Source: Candidatus Coprenecus stercoripullorum
GTDB taxonomy: Bacteria > Bacteroidota > Bacteroidia > Bacteroidales > UBA932
Direction of reading: 5' to 3'
Assembly (NCBI GenBank): GCA_018715745.1
Contig: DVLA01000095.1
Location: forward strand, 1-45,349
Length of the DNA stretch: 45,349 bases
A program made the position numbers and the translations under genes. The notes beneath the pieces were generated by a model that saw nothing but the letters and a program-made list of their open reading frames with translations, made no database searches and had not been told where the DNA came from. Of the stretch, positions 27,263-36,866 are shown piece by piece. Every line of letters starts with the position of its first letter. Within the stretch, counting starts at the first letter, position 1.

Positions 27263-30200
27263 CAAGACGCACAATAAGCATTATATCGGCCGCAATCCTC
27301 ACTTGCGGCCTTTATGCTATTACGCCGTACCGTGAGGACCCGAAGACTGTCTCGGTTGGCAGGGAATATCCGAGAACGGCATTCATGAGTTTCCCCGACA
27401 TCGAATCGGCCGCCTCCCTTAAGTTTGAGGAAAGCCCGAGATACATGTCTCTGAACGGGATATGGAAATTCTACTTTTCCGAATCGCACAAGGACCTTCC
27501 TGAAGGACTGACATCCGAAACGGCGGACATATCTTCCTGGGACGAGATTATAGTCCCGGGAAACTGGGAGATGCAGGGATACGGCACGGCCGTCTATGTC
27601 AACCAGGAATACGAGTTCCAGCCGCGCGACCCACAGCCTCCCATACTGCCGGAAGACATCCCGGTCGGAATCTACAGGAGGGAATTTACCGTACCGGACA
27701 GCTGGGACGGTTCGGACATATACCTTTGCATCTGCGGTGCGAAGTCCGGAGTCTACGTATATGTCAACGGCAGGGAAGCCGGCTACAGCGAGGATTCCAA
27801 GACCATGGCCGAATTCAGAATAAACGACTACCTACGCCCGGGTAAAAATACCGTCGCCCTGAAAATCTACAGATGGAGCACGGGATCTTATCTCGAATGC
27901 CAGGACTTCTGGAGGATAAGCGGGATAGAACGGGATGTCTACCTCTGGTGCCAGCCCGGAACGGCCATACGTGATTTCCGCATCGTATCCGTCCTCGACA
28001 GCTGCTGCAGGGACGGGAAACTGTCAGTACAGGCCAAGGTCGGCAACAGCAGCGATGTCCCGGCCGACATCGTCCTTAACTGCATGCTTATATCCCCGGA
28101 CGGGGAAAAGGTCTGGGATGCACGCAGGGCGCTGGCCCTGAACGCCCGTACGGAAGATACCGTAACTTTGGAAACGGACATGCACTCCCCGCTCCAGTGG
28201 TCGGCTGAATCCCCGAACCTGTACAGGCTCTTCATCAGTCTCGAAGACAGTGAAGGCAATACCCTGGAGGCCGTTCCCTATAATGTCGGTTTCAGGAGGT
28301 TCGAGATAAAGGGCAATATATTTTACGTAAACGGCAGGCCGGTCAAGTTCAAGGGCGTGAACATCCACGAGCACAACCCGCATACCGGGCACTATGTTAC
28401 CGAAGAACTTATGCGCAAGGACTTCGAACTGATGAAACGTAACAATATCAACAGTGTCCGTCTGGCGCACTACCCCCAGAGCCGCCGTTTCTATGAACTT
28501 TGCGATGAATACGGACTGTACGTATATGACGAGGCCAATATCGAATCGCACGGGATGTACTATGACCTGCGCAAGGGCGGTACCCTGGGAAACAATCCCG
28601 AGTGGCTTGCCGCACATCTCGACAGGACGGCGAATATGTACGAACGGGACAAGAACCATCCTTGCGTCACCATTTGGTCCCTGGGCAATGAAGCCGGAAA
28701 CGGGTACAACTTCTATCAGACCTACCTGTGGCTGAAATCAAGGGAAAAAGACGGGATGAACCGCCCCGTATGCTATGAAAGAGCCCAATATGAATGGAAT
28801 ACCGACATGTATGTAAGGCAGTATCCGGGAGCTTCATGGCTGGAGGAAACCGGAGTGAACGGTTGCGATCGTCCCGTAGTCCCTTCCGAATATTCCCATG
28901 CAATGGGCAACTCGAACGGAAGTCTCGTACTGCAATGGGATGCCATATACAGATACCCGCATCTTCAGGGCGGATTCATCTGGGACTGGGTAGACCAGGG
29001 CATCTGGGTCGATAAGGACGGAGGGTACTGGGCATACGGAGGGGACTTCGGGAAAAATGCCCCGAGCAGCGGGAACTTCGTATGCAACGGCATAGTGAAT
29101 CCCGACAGGACGCCCCACCCTGCCATGACGGAAGTAAAATACGCATATCAGAACGCAGCATTCAGAATAACGGGCACTGACCGCAAGGGGAAAACCGGAG
29201 TTGCCGTTACGAACAGATTCTACTTCACCCCGCTCGACAAGTACATATTCGGATATTCCGTTACCGTAGACGGAGATACCGTAAAAACAGGGAAATTCAG
29301 GCTCTCTACGCAAGCACAGGATACGGATACCGTCTATATCGCCCTGCCCGGGACCGCACGTAATGCAGGTAACGGCAAGGAATGCTTCATAAACATAACC
29401 ATGTCCACTACGGAGGCGACACCGGGAATACCGGCGGGACACACGGCAGCTTCGGAATGCCTGCCGCTTCCGGTAAAAGGTGCCAGGAACATTTATCCTG
29501 ACAAAGTGAAAGGCAATGCCACGGTATCCATGACAGATGAGACTGTGACCCTTACCGCAGGCGATGCCGTATTCGTATTCGACAAGGCCGCCTGCCATGC
29601 GGTCTCCTATCGGGTAAACGGGTTCGAGTACTTCAAGGACGGCTTCGGAATAAGGCCCAACTTCTGGAGAGGGCCAACGGACAATGACTACGGCAACGGG
29701 ATGCCCTCGAGATGCCAGGTCTGGAAAGAGGCAGGAAAGGACTTAAAGACAGTAAGAGTCGTTGCCGAAGCTGTGGACAGCGGGGCCTTTATGGGGGTAT
29801 CCTATATCCTTCCAGCCGGCAATATAATGAGAACGGACTATTTTCTTTACAACAGCGGGGAACTGCTCATAGACACGAGGCTCACCTCTCTTTCTGCGGG
29901 AAATGACGTTCCCGCAGACCTGTATCCCGAAGAAAAGGCCGCCCTTGCCTCACCGGAAGCGGAAGCCGCAAGGCTGAAGTGGGCAAAGGCGGAGATTCCG
30001 AGAATAGGCATAAGGTTCAGGATACCCGCCGTTATGGACAAGGTCGAATACTTCGGACGCGGGCCCGGAGAAAATTACCCTGACAGATGCTCCGGTTCTC
30101 CCGCAGGCATATACAGGACAACAGCCGGGCAAATGTATTTTCCGTATGTAAGGCCTCAGGAAAACGGACATCGCAGCGAAGTAAGATACGCCGTTTTCTC

Positions 30201-30558
30201 GGACGGGGCCGGGCACAGCCTGACTGCAGCCGCACCAGTCCCGTTCGGATTCAACTCCCTGAGAAATCCGGTAGAGGATTTCGACTCGGAGGAAGCCGGC
30301 AACAGGGATTACCAGTGGCGCAACCTTTCGGAAGACGAGATTGTGTCCAGAGACCCTGGCAAAGCCATGAACGTACTGCGCAAAATGACCCACATAAACG
30401 ACATCCGTCCCAAGGACTATGTCGAGATATGTCTTGACATGCTCCATCAGGGAGTGGGAGGATATGACAGCTGGGGCAGCCGCCCGGAACCGCAATACAT
30501 GATTATGCCCGACAGGGAATACCATTGGACAATTATTCTGAAACCGTCAGTAAAATGA
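27259..30558 (+). CDS. Glycoside hydrolase family 2 beta-galactosidase, secreted
   Basis: 1099 aa; signal peptide; DEANIESHGMYYD, WSLGNEAGNGYNF, PSEYSHAMGNSNGSL, GGFIWDWVDQGI, GRGPGENYPDR; ATGA overlap with the upstream lipoprotein. Confidence 0.95.
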   Translation: MTRRTISIISAAILTCGLYAITPYREDPKTVSVGREYPRTAFMSFPDIESAASLKFEESPRYMSLNGIWKFYFSESHKDLPEGLTSETADISSWDEIIVPGNWEMQGYGTAVYVNQEYEFQPRDPQPPILPEDIPVGIYRREFTVPDSWDGSDIYLCICGAKSGVYVYVNGREAGYSEDSKTMAEFRINDYLRPGKNTVALKIYRWSTGSYLECQDFWRISGIERDVYLWCQPGTAIRDFRIVSVLDSCCRDGKLSVQAKVGNSSDVPADIVLNCMLISPDGEKVWDARRALALNARTEDTVTLETDMHSPLQWSAESPNLYRLFISLEDSEGNTLEAVPYNVGFRRFEIKGNIFYVNGRPVKFKGVNIHEHNPHTGHYVTEELMRKDFELMKRNNINSVRLAHYPQSRRFYELCDEYGLYVYDEANIESHGMYYDLRKGGTLGNNPEWLAAHLDRTANMYERDKNHPCVTIWSLGNEAGNGYNFYQTYLWLKSREKDGMNRPVCYERAQYEWNTDMYVRQYPGASWLEETGVNGCDRPVVPSEYSHAMGNSNGSLVLQWDAIYRYPHLQGGFIWDWVDQGIWVDKDGGYWAYGGDFGKNAPSSGNFVCNGIVNPDRTPHPAMTEVKYAYQNAAFRITGTDRKGKTGVAVTNRFYFTPLDKYIFGYSVTVDGDTVKTGKFRLSTQAQDTDTVYIALPGTARNAGNGKECFINITMSTTEATPGIPAGHTAASECLPLPVKGARNIYPDKVKGNATVSMTDETVTLTAGDAVFVFDKAACHAVSYRVNGFEYFKDGFGIRPNFWRGPTDNDYGNGMPSRCQVWKEAGKDLKTVRVVAEAVDSGAFMGVSYILPAGNIMRTDYFLYNSGELLIDTRLTSLSAGNDVPADLYPEEKAALASPEAEAARLKWAKAEIPRIGIRFRIPAVMDKVEYFGRGPGENYPDRCSGSPAGIYRTTAGQMYFPYVRPQENGHRSEVRYAVFSDGAGHSLTAAAPVPFGFNSLRNPVEDFDSEEAGNRDYQWRNLSEDEIVSRDPGKAMNVLRKMTHINDIRPKDYVEICLDMLHQGVGGYDSWGSRPEPQYMIMPDREYHWTIILKPSVK

Positions 30559-31328
30559 AACTCGTATCATGGAACGTAAACGGGCTTCGCGCCTGCTATA
30601 CAAAGGGTTTTGAAGAAACTTTCAGGAATCTCGATGCCGACTTCTTCTGTCTGCAGGAAACCAAGCTGCAGGCAGGGCAGATAGAGGCCGCTTTCCCCGG
30701 ATACCGCTCCTGGTGGAACTATGCGGAAAAGAAAGGCTATTCGGGAACGGCCGTATTCTCCCGCCACGAGCCTCTGTCCGTAACCTTCGGGATGCCCTCC
30801 CCTTATGGGGACGGCTTTCCGGAGCACAATTCGGAAGGCAGGGTCATCACTCTTGAAATGCCGGGATTCTATCTGGTAACAGTCTACACTCCCAATTCCC
30901 AGGACGGCCTTAAAAGGCTCGGCTACCGCATGGAATGGGAAGACGCCTTCCTCGGCTACATAAAAAGCCTGGATGCGGTAAAACCGGTCATCATATGCGG
31001 GGACCTCAACGTCGCCCACAGGGAAATAGACCTGAAGAACCCGAAAAGCAACCGCAACAATGCAGGTTTCACCGACCAGGAAAGGGAGAAGTTCCAGAGA
31101 CTTCTCGATTCGGGCTTTACCGACACGTTCCGCTACTTCTATCCGGACATGGCAGATATATATTCCTGGTGGTCATACCGGTTCAGGGCCAGGGAGAAGA
31201 ACGCGGGCTGGCGCATAGATTACTTCATAGTCTCCGACCGCCTTTGCGGGAGGCTCGTCAGCGCAGGTATCCACACCGAAATACACGGTTCGGACCACTG
31301 CCCGGTGGAAGTCGTAATAGACCTATAG
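30555..31328 (+). CDS. xth: Exodeoxyribonuclease III
   Basis: MKLVSWNVNGLRACYTKGF, CLQETKLQ, ICGDLNVAHREIDLKNPKSN, GWRIDYFIVSDRL, GSDHCPVEV; ATGA overlap with the GH2 stop. Confidence 0.95.
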   Translation: MKLVSWNVNGLRACYTKGFEETFRNLDADFFCLQETKLQAGQIEAAFPGYRSWWNYAEKKGYSGTAVFSRHEPLSVTFGMPSPYGDGFPEHNSEGRVITLEMPGFYLVTVYTPNSQDGLKRLGYRMEWEDAFLGYIKSLDAVKPVIICGDLNVAHREIDLKNPKSNRNNAGFTDQEREKFQRLLDSGFTDTFRYFYPDMADIYSWWSYRFRAREKNAGWRIDYFIVSDRLCGRLVSAGIHTEIHGSDHCPVEVVIDL

Positions 31329-32507
31329 CTCGTTCTTGCGGACTTCGGCCATAAGCCTGTAATAGCGGTTTTCCACGTCTATATACTCCAGCAGGCTGGA
31401 ATATACCCCGTCGGCCTCGACATAATAGTCCATAACGGATATCATGCCGCCTTCCACCGCTTTTTTAAGGGCATCCAAAGTGCCGTACATAAGCTGTACG
31501 TCATATACATCAAGAGCTGACTGCAACTGGCGGATTTCACCTAAAGCGGAACGCAATGCCGATTCTGCCTGCATTCTGGTGTCATTCAGCATATTCCCGG
31601 CAGCATAGCGTTCAGCCTCAGCGATTTTCGTCTTATTACGGTTCGAAAACAGCGGTATTGACGCCCCTATCAGAAAACCGTGCGAAGCCTCGGCAAGAGC
31701 GGTATTCCGCCTGTAGCCTATCTCGAACTTCGGCAACCAGTTCTGTCTGTTGAGGCGGACATAGCCATCGGCAGCATCCAATGCAGCCTCGGCTGATTTG
31801 ACCGCCATATCTGACTCAAGGGTTTCGGAAATGAAGGCTTCAGGGTCGCCTACAGGCTCCATTGCAGGATAGGCCACCGCATCGAAATCCACAGGAATGC
31901 CCCCGTTAAGGGCTGAAAGACCGCTCATGGCCGTTTCAAGGGCCGCACTGTTTCTGACTGCCGCCGACTTCATGTCCATCATCTCCATTTTAACCTTGTT
32001 TACCTCGATAATGCTCGCATCCCCCTCTGAAAATCTCTTCTCCATAAGCGCGAGCAACTCTTCCGCATTGGACAGTCTCCGGCCAAGAAGGGCCTTTTCC
32101 TGATTAAGGCGTACGATATCCATGCACAATAGCCGGGCCTGTAGCAATATGTCCCTGCGGGCCAGCTGATACTGCCTGTCGATAGCATCGCTGCGCATCT
32201 TTCCCGACTTATGCCTGGCCACATACTGCGTGGGGAAATCGAAGCCCGTGGAGAGTACCATTTCCGAGCTTGCAATTCCCTTTACCCCGGGGGCAAAGAA
32301 CGGGCTATATGAAAACGAAAGGTCCTGCTGCCAGTTATTTTCGGCCCGGATTTCCATTTTCGAAGCCTCGCCGCTGCTGTACAGCGCCTTCAGCCGGGGA
32401 TTGTTCCGCTCTATACTTGCAAGCACCTGTTCCGCCGTATTGTCCTGAGCATGTGAAAATACGGTAATACAGGCCGCTGCCGCCACATACAATATTCTTC
32501 TCATCAT
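31323..32507 (-). CDS. TolC/CusC-like outer membrane efflux protein
   Basis: Signal peptide, coiled-coil heptads, position downstream of RND and adaptor genes. Confidence 0.88.
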   Translation of the reverse strand: MMRRILYVAAAACITVFSHAQDNTAEQVLASIERNNPRLKALYSSGEASKMEIRAENNWQQDLSFSYSPFFAPGVKGIASSEMVLSTGFDFPTQYVARHKSGKMRSDAIDRQYQLARRDILLQARLLCMDIVRLNQEKALLGRRLSNAEELLALMEKRFSEGDASIIEVNKVKMEMMDMKSAAVRNSAALETAMSGLSALNGGIPVDFDAVAYPAMEPVGDPEAFISETLESDMAVKSAEAALDAADGYVRLNRQNWLPKFEIGYRRNTALAEASHGFLIGASIPLFSNRNKTKIAEAERYAAGNMLNDTRMQAESALRSALGEIRQLQSALDVYDVQLMYGTLDALKKAVEGGMISVMDYYVEADGVYSSLLEYIDVENRYYRLMAEVRKNEL

Positions 32508-35500
32508 TTTGTCTTTGCCTTTTTAGTATTCATCCATTCATACACGATAGGGACTATAAACGCATTCAGGAACGTGGAAGTCAGCAGGCCGCCGAGTATG
32601 ACCTTTGCCATCGGGCTTTGTATTTCGTTTCCCGGCAGATCTCCCCTCAAGGCAAGGGGTATCAGGGCAAGCGCTGACGACAGGGCTGTCATCAATATGG
32701 GGTTGAGCCTGTCTATCGAACCGTGCAATACGCTTTCATGCAGCGGGGTCCCTTCATCCCTGAGCATGTTGTAGCGGTTGATGAGCAGCATGCCGTTGCG
32801 GGTGGCTATGCCGAAAAGGGATATGAACCCGATAATTGCCGGGATACTTACCTCGCCTGTCGTTACAAGGAGCGCGAAGACCCCTCCTATAAGGGCTAAA
32901 GGGAGATTGAGCAATACTACCCCGCTCTGCCTTGCATTCTTGAACTGCATATACAGCAAGAGGAAAATCACGACGATACTCATCAATGAAGTCAGCAGAA
33001 GCGTCCTGCTTGCAGCCTGCTCGCTTTCGAACTGCCCTCCGTATTCTATATGGTAATCCTCGGGGAGGACTATCTCTGAATCCACGATGGAACGTATGTC
33101 GTTCACCACGCTGCGCAGGTCGCGTCCGTCAGTATTGGCGGAAATGACTATCTTCCGCTTGACATTTTCCCGGTTGATGGTATTGGGGCCTGTCGAAGAT
33201 ACTATATCGGCCACATACGACAGGGGGACCTTGTTGCCGTAGGCATCGTCTATCATAAGGTCCCTTATATGCTCCATAGTGCCCCTGTTGTCCTCGTCAG
33301 CCCTCACTATCAGATTAAAGGTCTTGCCGTCCTCATACACCTGCGACACCGTTTCCCCCGCCATGTTGACAGTGAGGAACTCGGAAAATGCCGGCAGAGA
33401 TATGCCGTAGCGCGCCAGCATGTCTCTCTTAGGTACAATTTTCAGTTCCGGCCTCTCGATCTGCTGCTCCACATTAAGGTCCGCTATCCCTTCGACCCCG
33501 CTTATGGCATCCTTGATCTGATTGCCTATGGCAAACATCCTGTTAAGGTCGTTTCCGAACAGCTTGACGGCTATGCTCGCCTGCGTACCGCTAAGCATGG
33601 CATCTATCCTGTGGCTTATGGGCTGGCCTATCTCGATATTTGCCCCCGTTATCGTCGAGAGCTTTTCCCTGACTTCGTTCAGAAGTTCCGCATGGGAACG
33701 GTCCTTCAGTTCGAAAGGTGCCTCTATCTCGGAGACATTCACCCCGAGCGCATGTTCATCCAGCTCCGCCCTGCCGGTCTTGCGGGCCACCGTCTGAATC
33801 TCGGGAACAGACAGCAGAAGCTGCTCCGCCCTCCTTCCTATATTGTCGGATTCCTCAAGGGATATACCGGGCAATGAACTGACGTTTATAGTGAATGAAC
33901 CCTCGTTGAATGCCGGGAGGAAACTGTGCCCCAATGTAAAGAAGAACCCGAGGGCGACAACGAATATCACGAAGGTGGAGCCGAGTACAAGCGGTTTGTG
34001 GGAAAGCACCCACCCCAGTCCGTTCCGGTAGTGCTTTTTCAGCCATAATGCGACTACGCCTTCCTTAGGAACATCATTGTGTTTTCCGGTCCCGCCCAGA
34101 AGATAACTGCACAATACCGGAGTAAGGGTAAGGGCAATAATCGTAGAAGCGAACAGGGAGACTATGAAGGACACCCCGAGCGGAATAAGCATCCTTCCCT
34201 CCATTCCCGTCAGGAAAAACAGGGGGACGAAACTCACAACAATAATAAGTGTCGAATTGAGTATGGGCATACGGACTTCCCTCGACGCATCGTAGACCAC
34301 ATCCACCACCTCCCTACGCTTCTCGGGGGGCAGCATCCTGTTTTCCCTCAGATGCTTCCACACATTCTCCACATCCACTATCGCATCGTCCACGAGCGAA
34401 CCTATGGCTATTGCCATACCTCCCAGGCTCATAGTGTTGAGACTCATTCCCAGTGCATCCAGCACAAGCACCGACATCAGCAGGGACAGTGGCAGTGTAA
34501 TCAGGGATATGACCGTAGTCCTTACATTGGCAAGGAACAGAAACAGAACGATAACCACAAAAATAGCGCCCTCGTAAAGGGAACTTTTGACATTGTCTAT
34601 CGAACTTTCTATAAACCTCGACTGACGGAAAATATCCGTAGAGACATGTACATCGGCCGGAAGGTTCTTTTCCAGGTCGGCAATTGCGTCCTCAAGCTTT
34701 TCCGTAAGTTCTATAGTACCTGTATTGGGCTGCTTGGTAACTGTCAGCAACACCGCAGGCTTTCCCCTCTCGGAAGCCACCCCGAGCTTCGGCTGGCTCG
34801 CCCCGACCCTTACATCGGCGACATCCTCCAGCAATACCGGCGCAGCGCCTTCCTCCGATTTGACGACCGCCTTGCCCATTGCGGCAACGTCTTCAGATGA
34901 AAGGACCCCGCGTACTATATATTCGTTTCCGTACTCATATATCACGCCGCCGTTCGTATTATTGTTCATGCTCCTTGCGGCCGCCATGACTTCGGCAAGG
35001 GTAACTCCGCAGTGCTTCATCTTCTCGGGATGCAGGAGCACCTGATACTCCTTGATATCCCCCCCGAGTACCGCCACCTGGGCCACCCCGCCCGTAGAAA
35101 GCAGCCTCGGCCTTATCGTCCAGTCCGCCAAAGTCCTCAGATCCAACATGGAGGTACTATCTGACGTCAGCCCGACAATAAGCAGTTCCCCGAGTATGGA
35201 AGACTGCGGGCCGAGGGTTGGGTTGCCGGCCATTTCCGGAAGATCCTCGTTTACAGTAGCCAGTTTCTCCGAAACAATCTGGCGGGCAAGATATATGTCC
35301 GTCCCCCAGTCGAACTCTACCCATACGACGGAAAAACCGGTAGTGGAAGAAGACCTGACCCTCCTGACCCCGGTGGCCCCGTTTACGGCTGTCTCAATCG
35401 GGAAAGTGACAAGCTGTTCCACCTCTTCGGCCGCCATCCCGTTGGCCTCGGTCATCACAACGACCGTAGGGGCATTCAGATCCGGAAAGACGTCCACTTC

Positions 35501-35602
35501 GGCATTGAAGGTACGGTAGAGACCGGCTGCACAAAGCAATACCGCCGCTACAAGGATAAGAAGGCGGTTGTCTAAAGAAAATCTGATAATCCTGTTAAGC
35601 AT
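32504..35602 (-). CDS. CusA/CzcA-family heavy-metal efflux RND transporter
   Basis: 1032 aa; MLNRIIRFSLDNRLLILVAAVLL, EVDVFPDLNAPTVVVMTEANGMAAEEVEQLVTFPIE, GGMAIAIGSLVDDAIVDVENVWK, GIATRNGMLLINRY. Confidence 0.96.
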   Translation of the reverse strand: MLNRIIRFSLDNRLLILVAAVLLCAAGLYRTFNAEVDVFPDLNAPTVVVMTEANGMAAEEVEQLVTFPIETAVNGATGVRRVRSSSTTGFSVVWVEFDWGTDIYLARQIVSEKLATVNEDLPEMAGNPTLGPQSSILGELLIVGLTSDSTSMLDLRTLADWTIRPRLLSTGGVAQVAVLGGDIKEYQVLLHPEKMKHCGVTLAEVMAAARSMNNNTNGGVIYEYGNEYIVRGVLSSEDVAAMGKAVVKSEEGAAPVLLEDVADVRVGASQPKLGVASERGKPAVLLTVTKQPNTGTIELTEKLEDAIADLEKNLPADVHVSTDIFRQSRFIESSIDNVKSSLYEGAIFVVIVLFLFLANVRTTVISLITLPLSLLMSVLVLDALGMSLNTMSLGGMAIAIGSLVDDAIVDVENVWKHLRENRMLPPEKRREVVDVVYDASREVRMPILNSTLIIVVSFVPLFFLTGMEGRMLIPLGVSFIVSLFASTIIALTLTPVLCSYLLGGTGKHNDVPKEGVVALWLKKHYRNGLGWVLSHKPLVLGSTFVIFVVALGFFFTLGHSFLPAFNEGSFTINVSSLPGISLEESDNIGRRAEQLLLSVPEIQTVARKTGRAELDEHALGVNVSEIEAPFELKDRSHAELLNEVREKLSTITGANIEIGQPISHRIDAMLSGTQASIAVKLFGNDLNRMFAIGNQIKDAISGVEGIADLNVEQQIERPELKIVPKRDMLARYGISLPAFSEFLTVNMAGETVSQVYEDGKTFNLIVRADEDNRGTMEHIRDLMIDDAYGNKVPLSYVADIVSSTGPNTINRENVKRKIVISANTDGRDLRSVVNDIRSIVDSEIVLPEDYHIEYGGQFESEQAASRTLLLTSLMSIVVIFLLLYMQFKNARQSGVVLLNLPLALIGGVFALLVTTGEVSIPAIIGFISLFGIATRNGMLLINRYNMLRDEGTPLHESVLHGSIDRLNPILMTALSSALALIPLALRGDLPGNEIQSPMAKVILGGLLTSTFLNAFIVPIVYEWMNTKKAKTK

Positions 35603-35613
35603 ACCTGTATCCG

Positions 35614-36795
35614 TTAATGGTTGTGGGAATGCGCCGGTATGGCATTGCTTGCGGACGCCAGCCGGACATGGATAGCCCCTTCGGTAACAACATTCTCCCC
35701 TTCCTTAAGGCCGGTGAGTATCTCTACCCTGTTGCCGTCGGAAGCCCCGAGCGTAACTTCCTGTTTCCGGTAGCACGAAGCATCCATCCTTATATAAACG
35801 AAATAATGTCCCTGTTCTTCCGTAATCGCGCTTAAAGGAAGGCTCATGACATCCTCCCTGACACCGGAGAGCAGCCATATCCTGGCATAGGAGCCGGGGA
35901 GCATATCCTCGCTTCCGTCCAACTCGAATGTCATCGGAATATAGGAACCGCCGTCACCGGCCGAACGGCCGTAGGCAAGCAGACGCCCGCCGACGCCGCT
36001 TACGGAATAGACTTTATCGGAGTAAGGAAGCATGAAGTTTGCATCCTTCACGGAAGGCAGCAGGCCGAGATACCTCTCGGACACATCCGCCTGCAAATAC
36101 AGGCCAGAATCATCGGTTATCGTCATAAGAGGCTGGCCCGCAACAGCATATTCTCCCGCGCCCACAAGACAGGACGATATATAGCCATCCATAGGAGCAC
36201 GTACGGCAACAGCTTCCGTCCCCTCGTCCCCGGCTACGGCCTCATAGGCTATCCGGGCAGTCTCGTAGCGGGCCTTAATCGACTCGAACTCCCGCCTGGA
36301 TACAATGCCGTCATCCACAAGGGCAAGAGCCCTCTCATATTCCTTTTCCGCATTCCTATAGGCGACTGCAGCCCTGCGCACAGGCTCGCCGTTCTGGATA
36401 TTTGCAGATGATATGGCAAACAGGATATCCCCTTTTTTAACCCGCGTACCTGCAGCAGTCCCGGAAACATAGGAAACGGTACCCGCGACATTTGCGACTA
36501 CCGTAACTTCATTTCCTGGCGCCGGGTAAAGCTTTCCGCTAACCGGCAGGACATTACGGAAAGGTCCCCTGGCGGCGGTTTCTGAAGAAATGCCTGCCGC
36601 AGCGGCCTGCTCCTCGCTTATTACTATTTCAGAAGAATTCCCCCCATGACCGTCTCCATGCCCGTGCGCATGAGCCTCATGCCCTGCATGCGCGTGATCA
36701 TGTACGTGTCCATGCGAATGCCCGGGCCCGCTGTTGCAGGATGCAAAAAAGAAACAGGTAATCAAGCCGAGCAAACCGATAAAAACTGTTCTCAT
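35614..36795 (-). CDS. Efflux RND periplasmic adaptor (lipoprotein) with a His-rich N-terminus
   Basis: Lipobox FFASCNS; HSHGHVHDHAHAGHEAHAHGHGDGHGG; HlyD/CusB-type barrel-sandwich VVANVAGTVSYVSGTAAGTRVKKGDILFAI. Confidence 0.93.
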   Translation of the reverse strand: MRTVFIGLLGLITCFFFASCNSGPGHSHGHVHDHAHAGHEAHAHGHGDGHGGNSSEIVISEEQAAAAGISSETAARGPFRNVLPVSGKLYPAPGNEVTVVANVAGTVSYVSGTAAGTRVKKGDILFAISSANIQNGEPVRRAAVAYRNAEKEYERALALVDDGIVSRREFESIKARYETARIAYEAVAGDEGTEAVAVRAPMDGYISSCLVGAGEYAVAGQPLMTITDDSGLYLQADVSERYLGLLPSVKDANFMLPYSDKVYSVSGVGGRLLAYGRSAGDGGSYIPMTFELDGSEDMLPGSYARIWLLSGVREDVMSLPLSAITEEQGHYFVYIRMDASCYRKQEVTLGASDGNRVEILTGLKEGENVVTEGAIHVRLASASNAIPAHSHNH

Positions 36796-36829
36796 ACTTC
36801 AAGAAACTTTTCAAGGTTTGTAAACGGCG

Positions 36830-36837
36830 CAAAATTA
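36830..36837 (-). promoter_or_regulatory. Putative -7 element of the efflux operon promoter
   Basis: Reverse complement TAATTTTG matches TAnnTTTG, 35 nt upstream of the adaptor start; no matching -33. Confidence 0.4.
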
Positions 36838-36866
36838 CCTGCCGGATATTGCAATCAGTTTGCAAA

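Noticed and set aside
28834-29598. 254-aa minus-strand ORF inside the GH2 gene
   Set aside because: Antisense to a long gene with intact catalytic motifs; no independent promoter or motif.
34079-34900. 273-aa plus-strand ORF inside the CusA-like gene
   Set aside because: Antisense shadow; the CusA-family reading is unambiguous.
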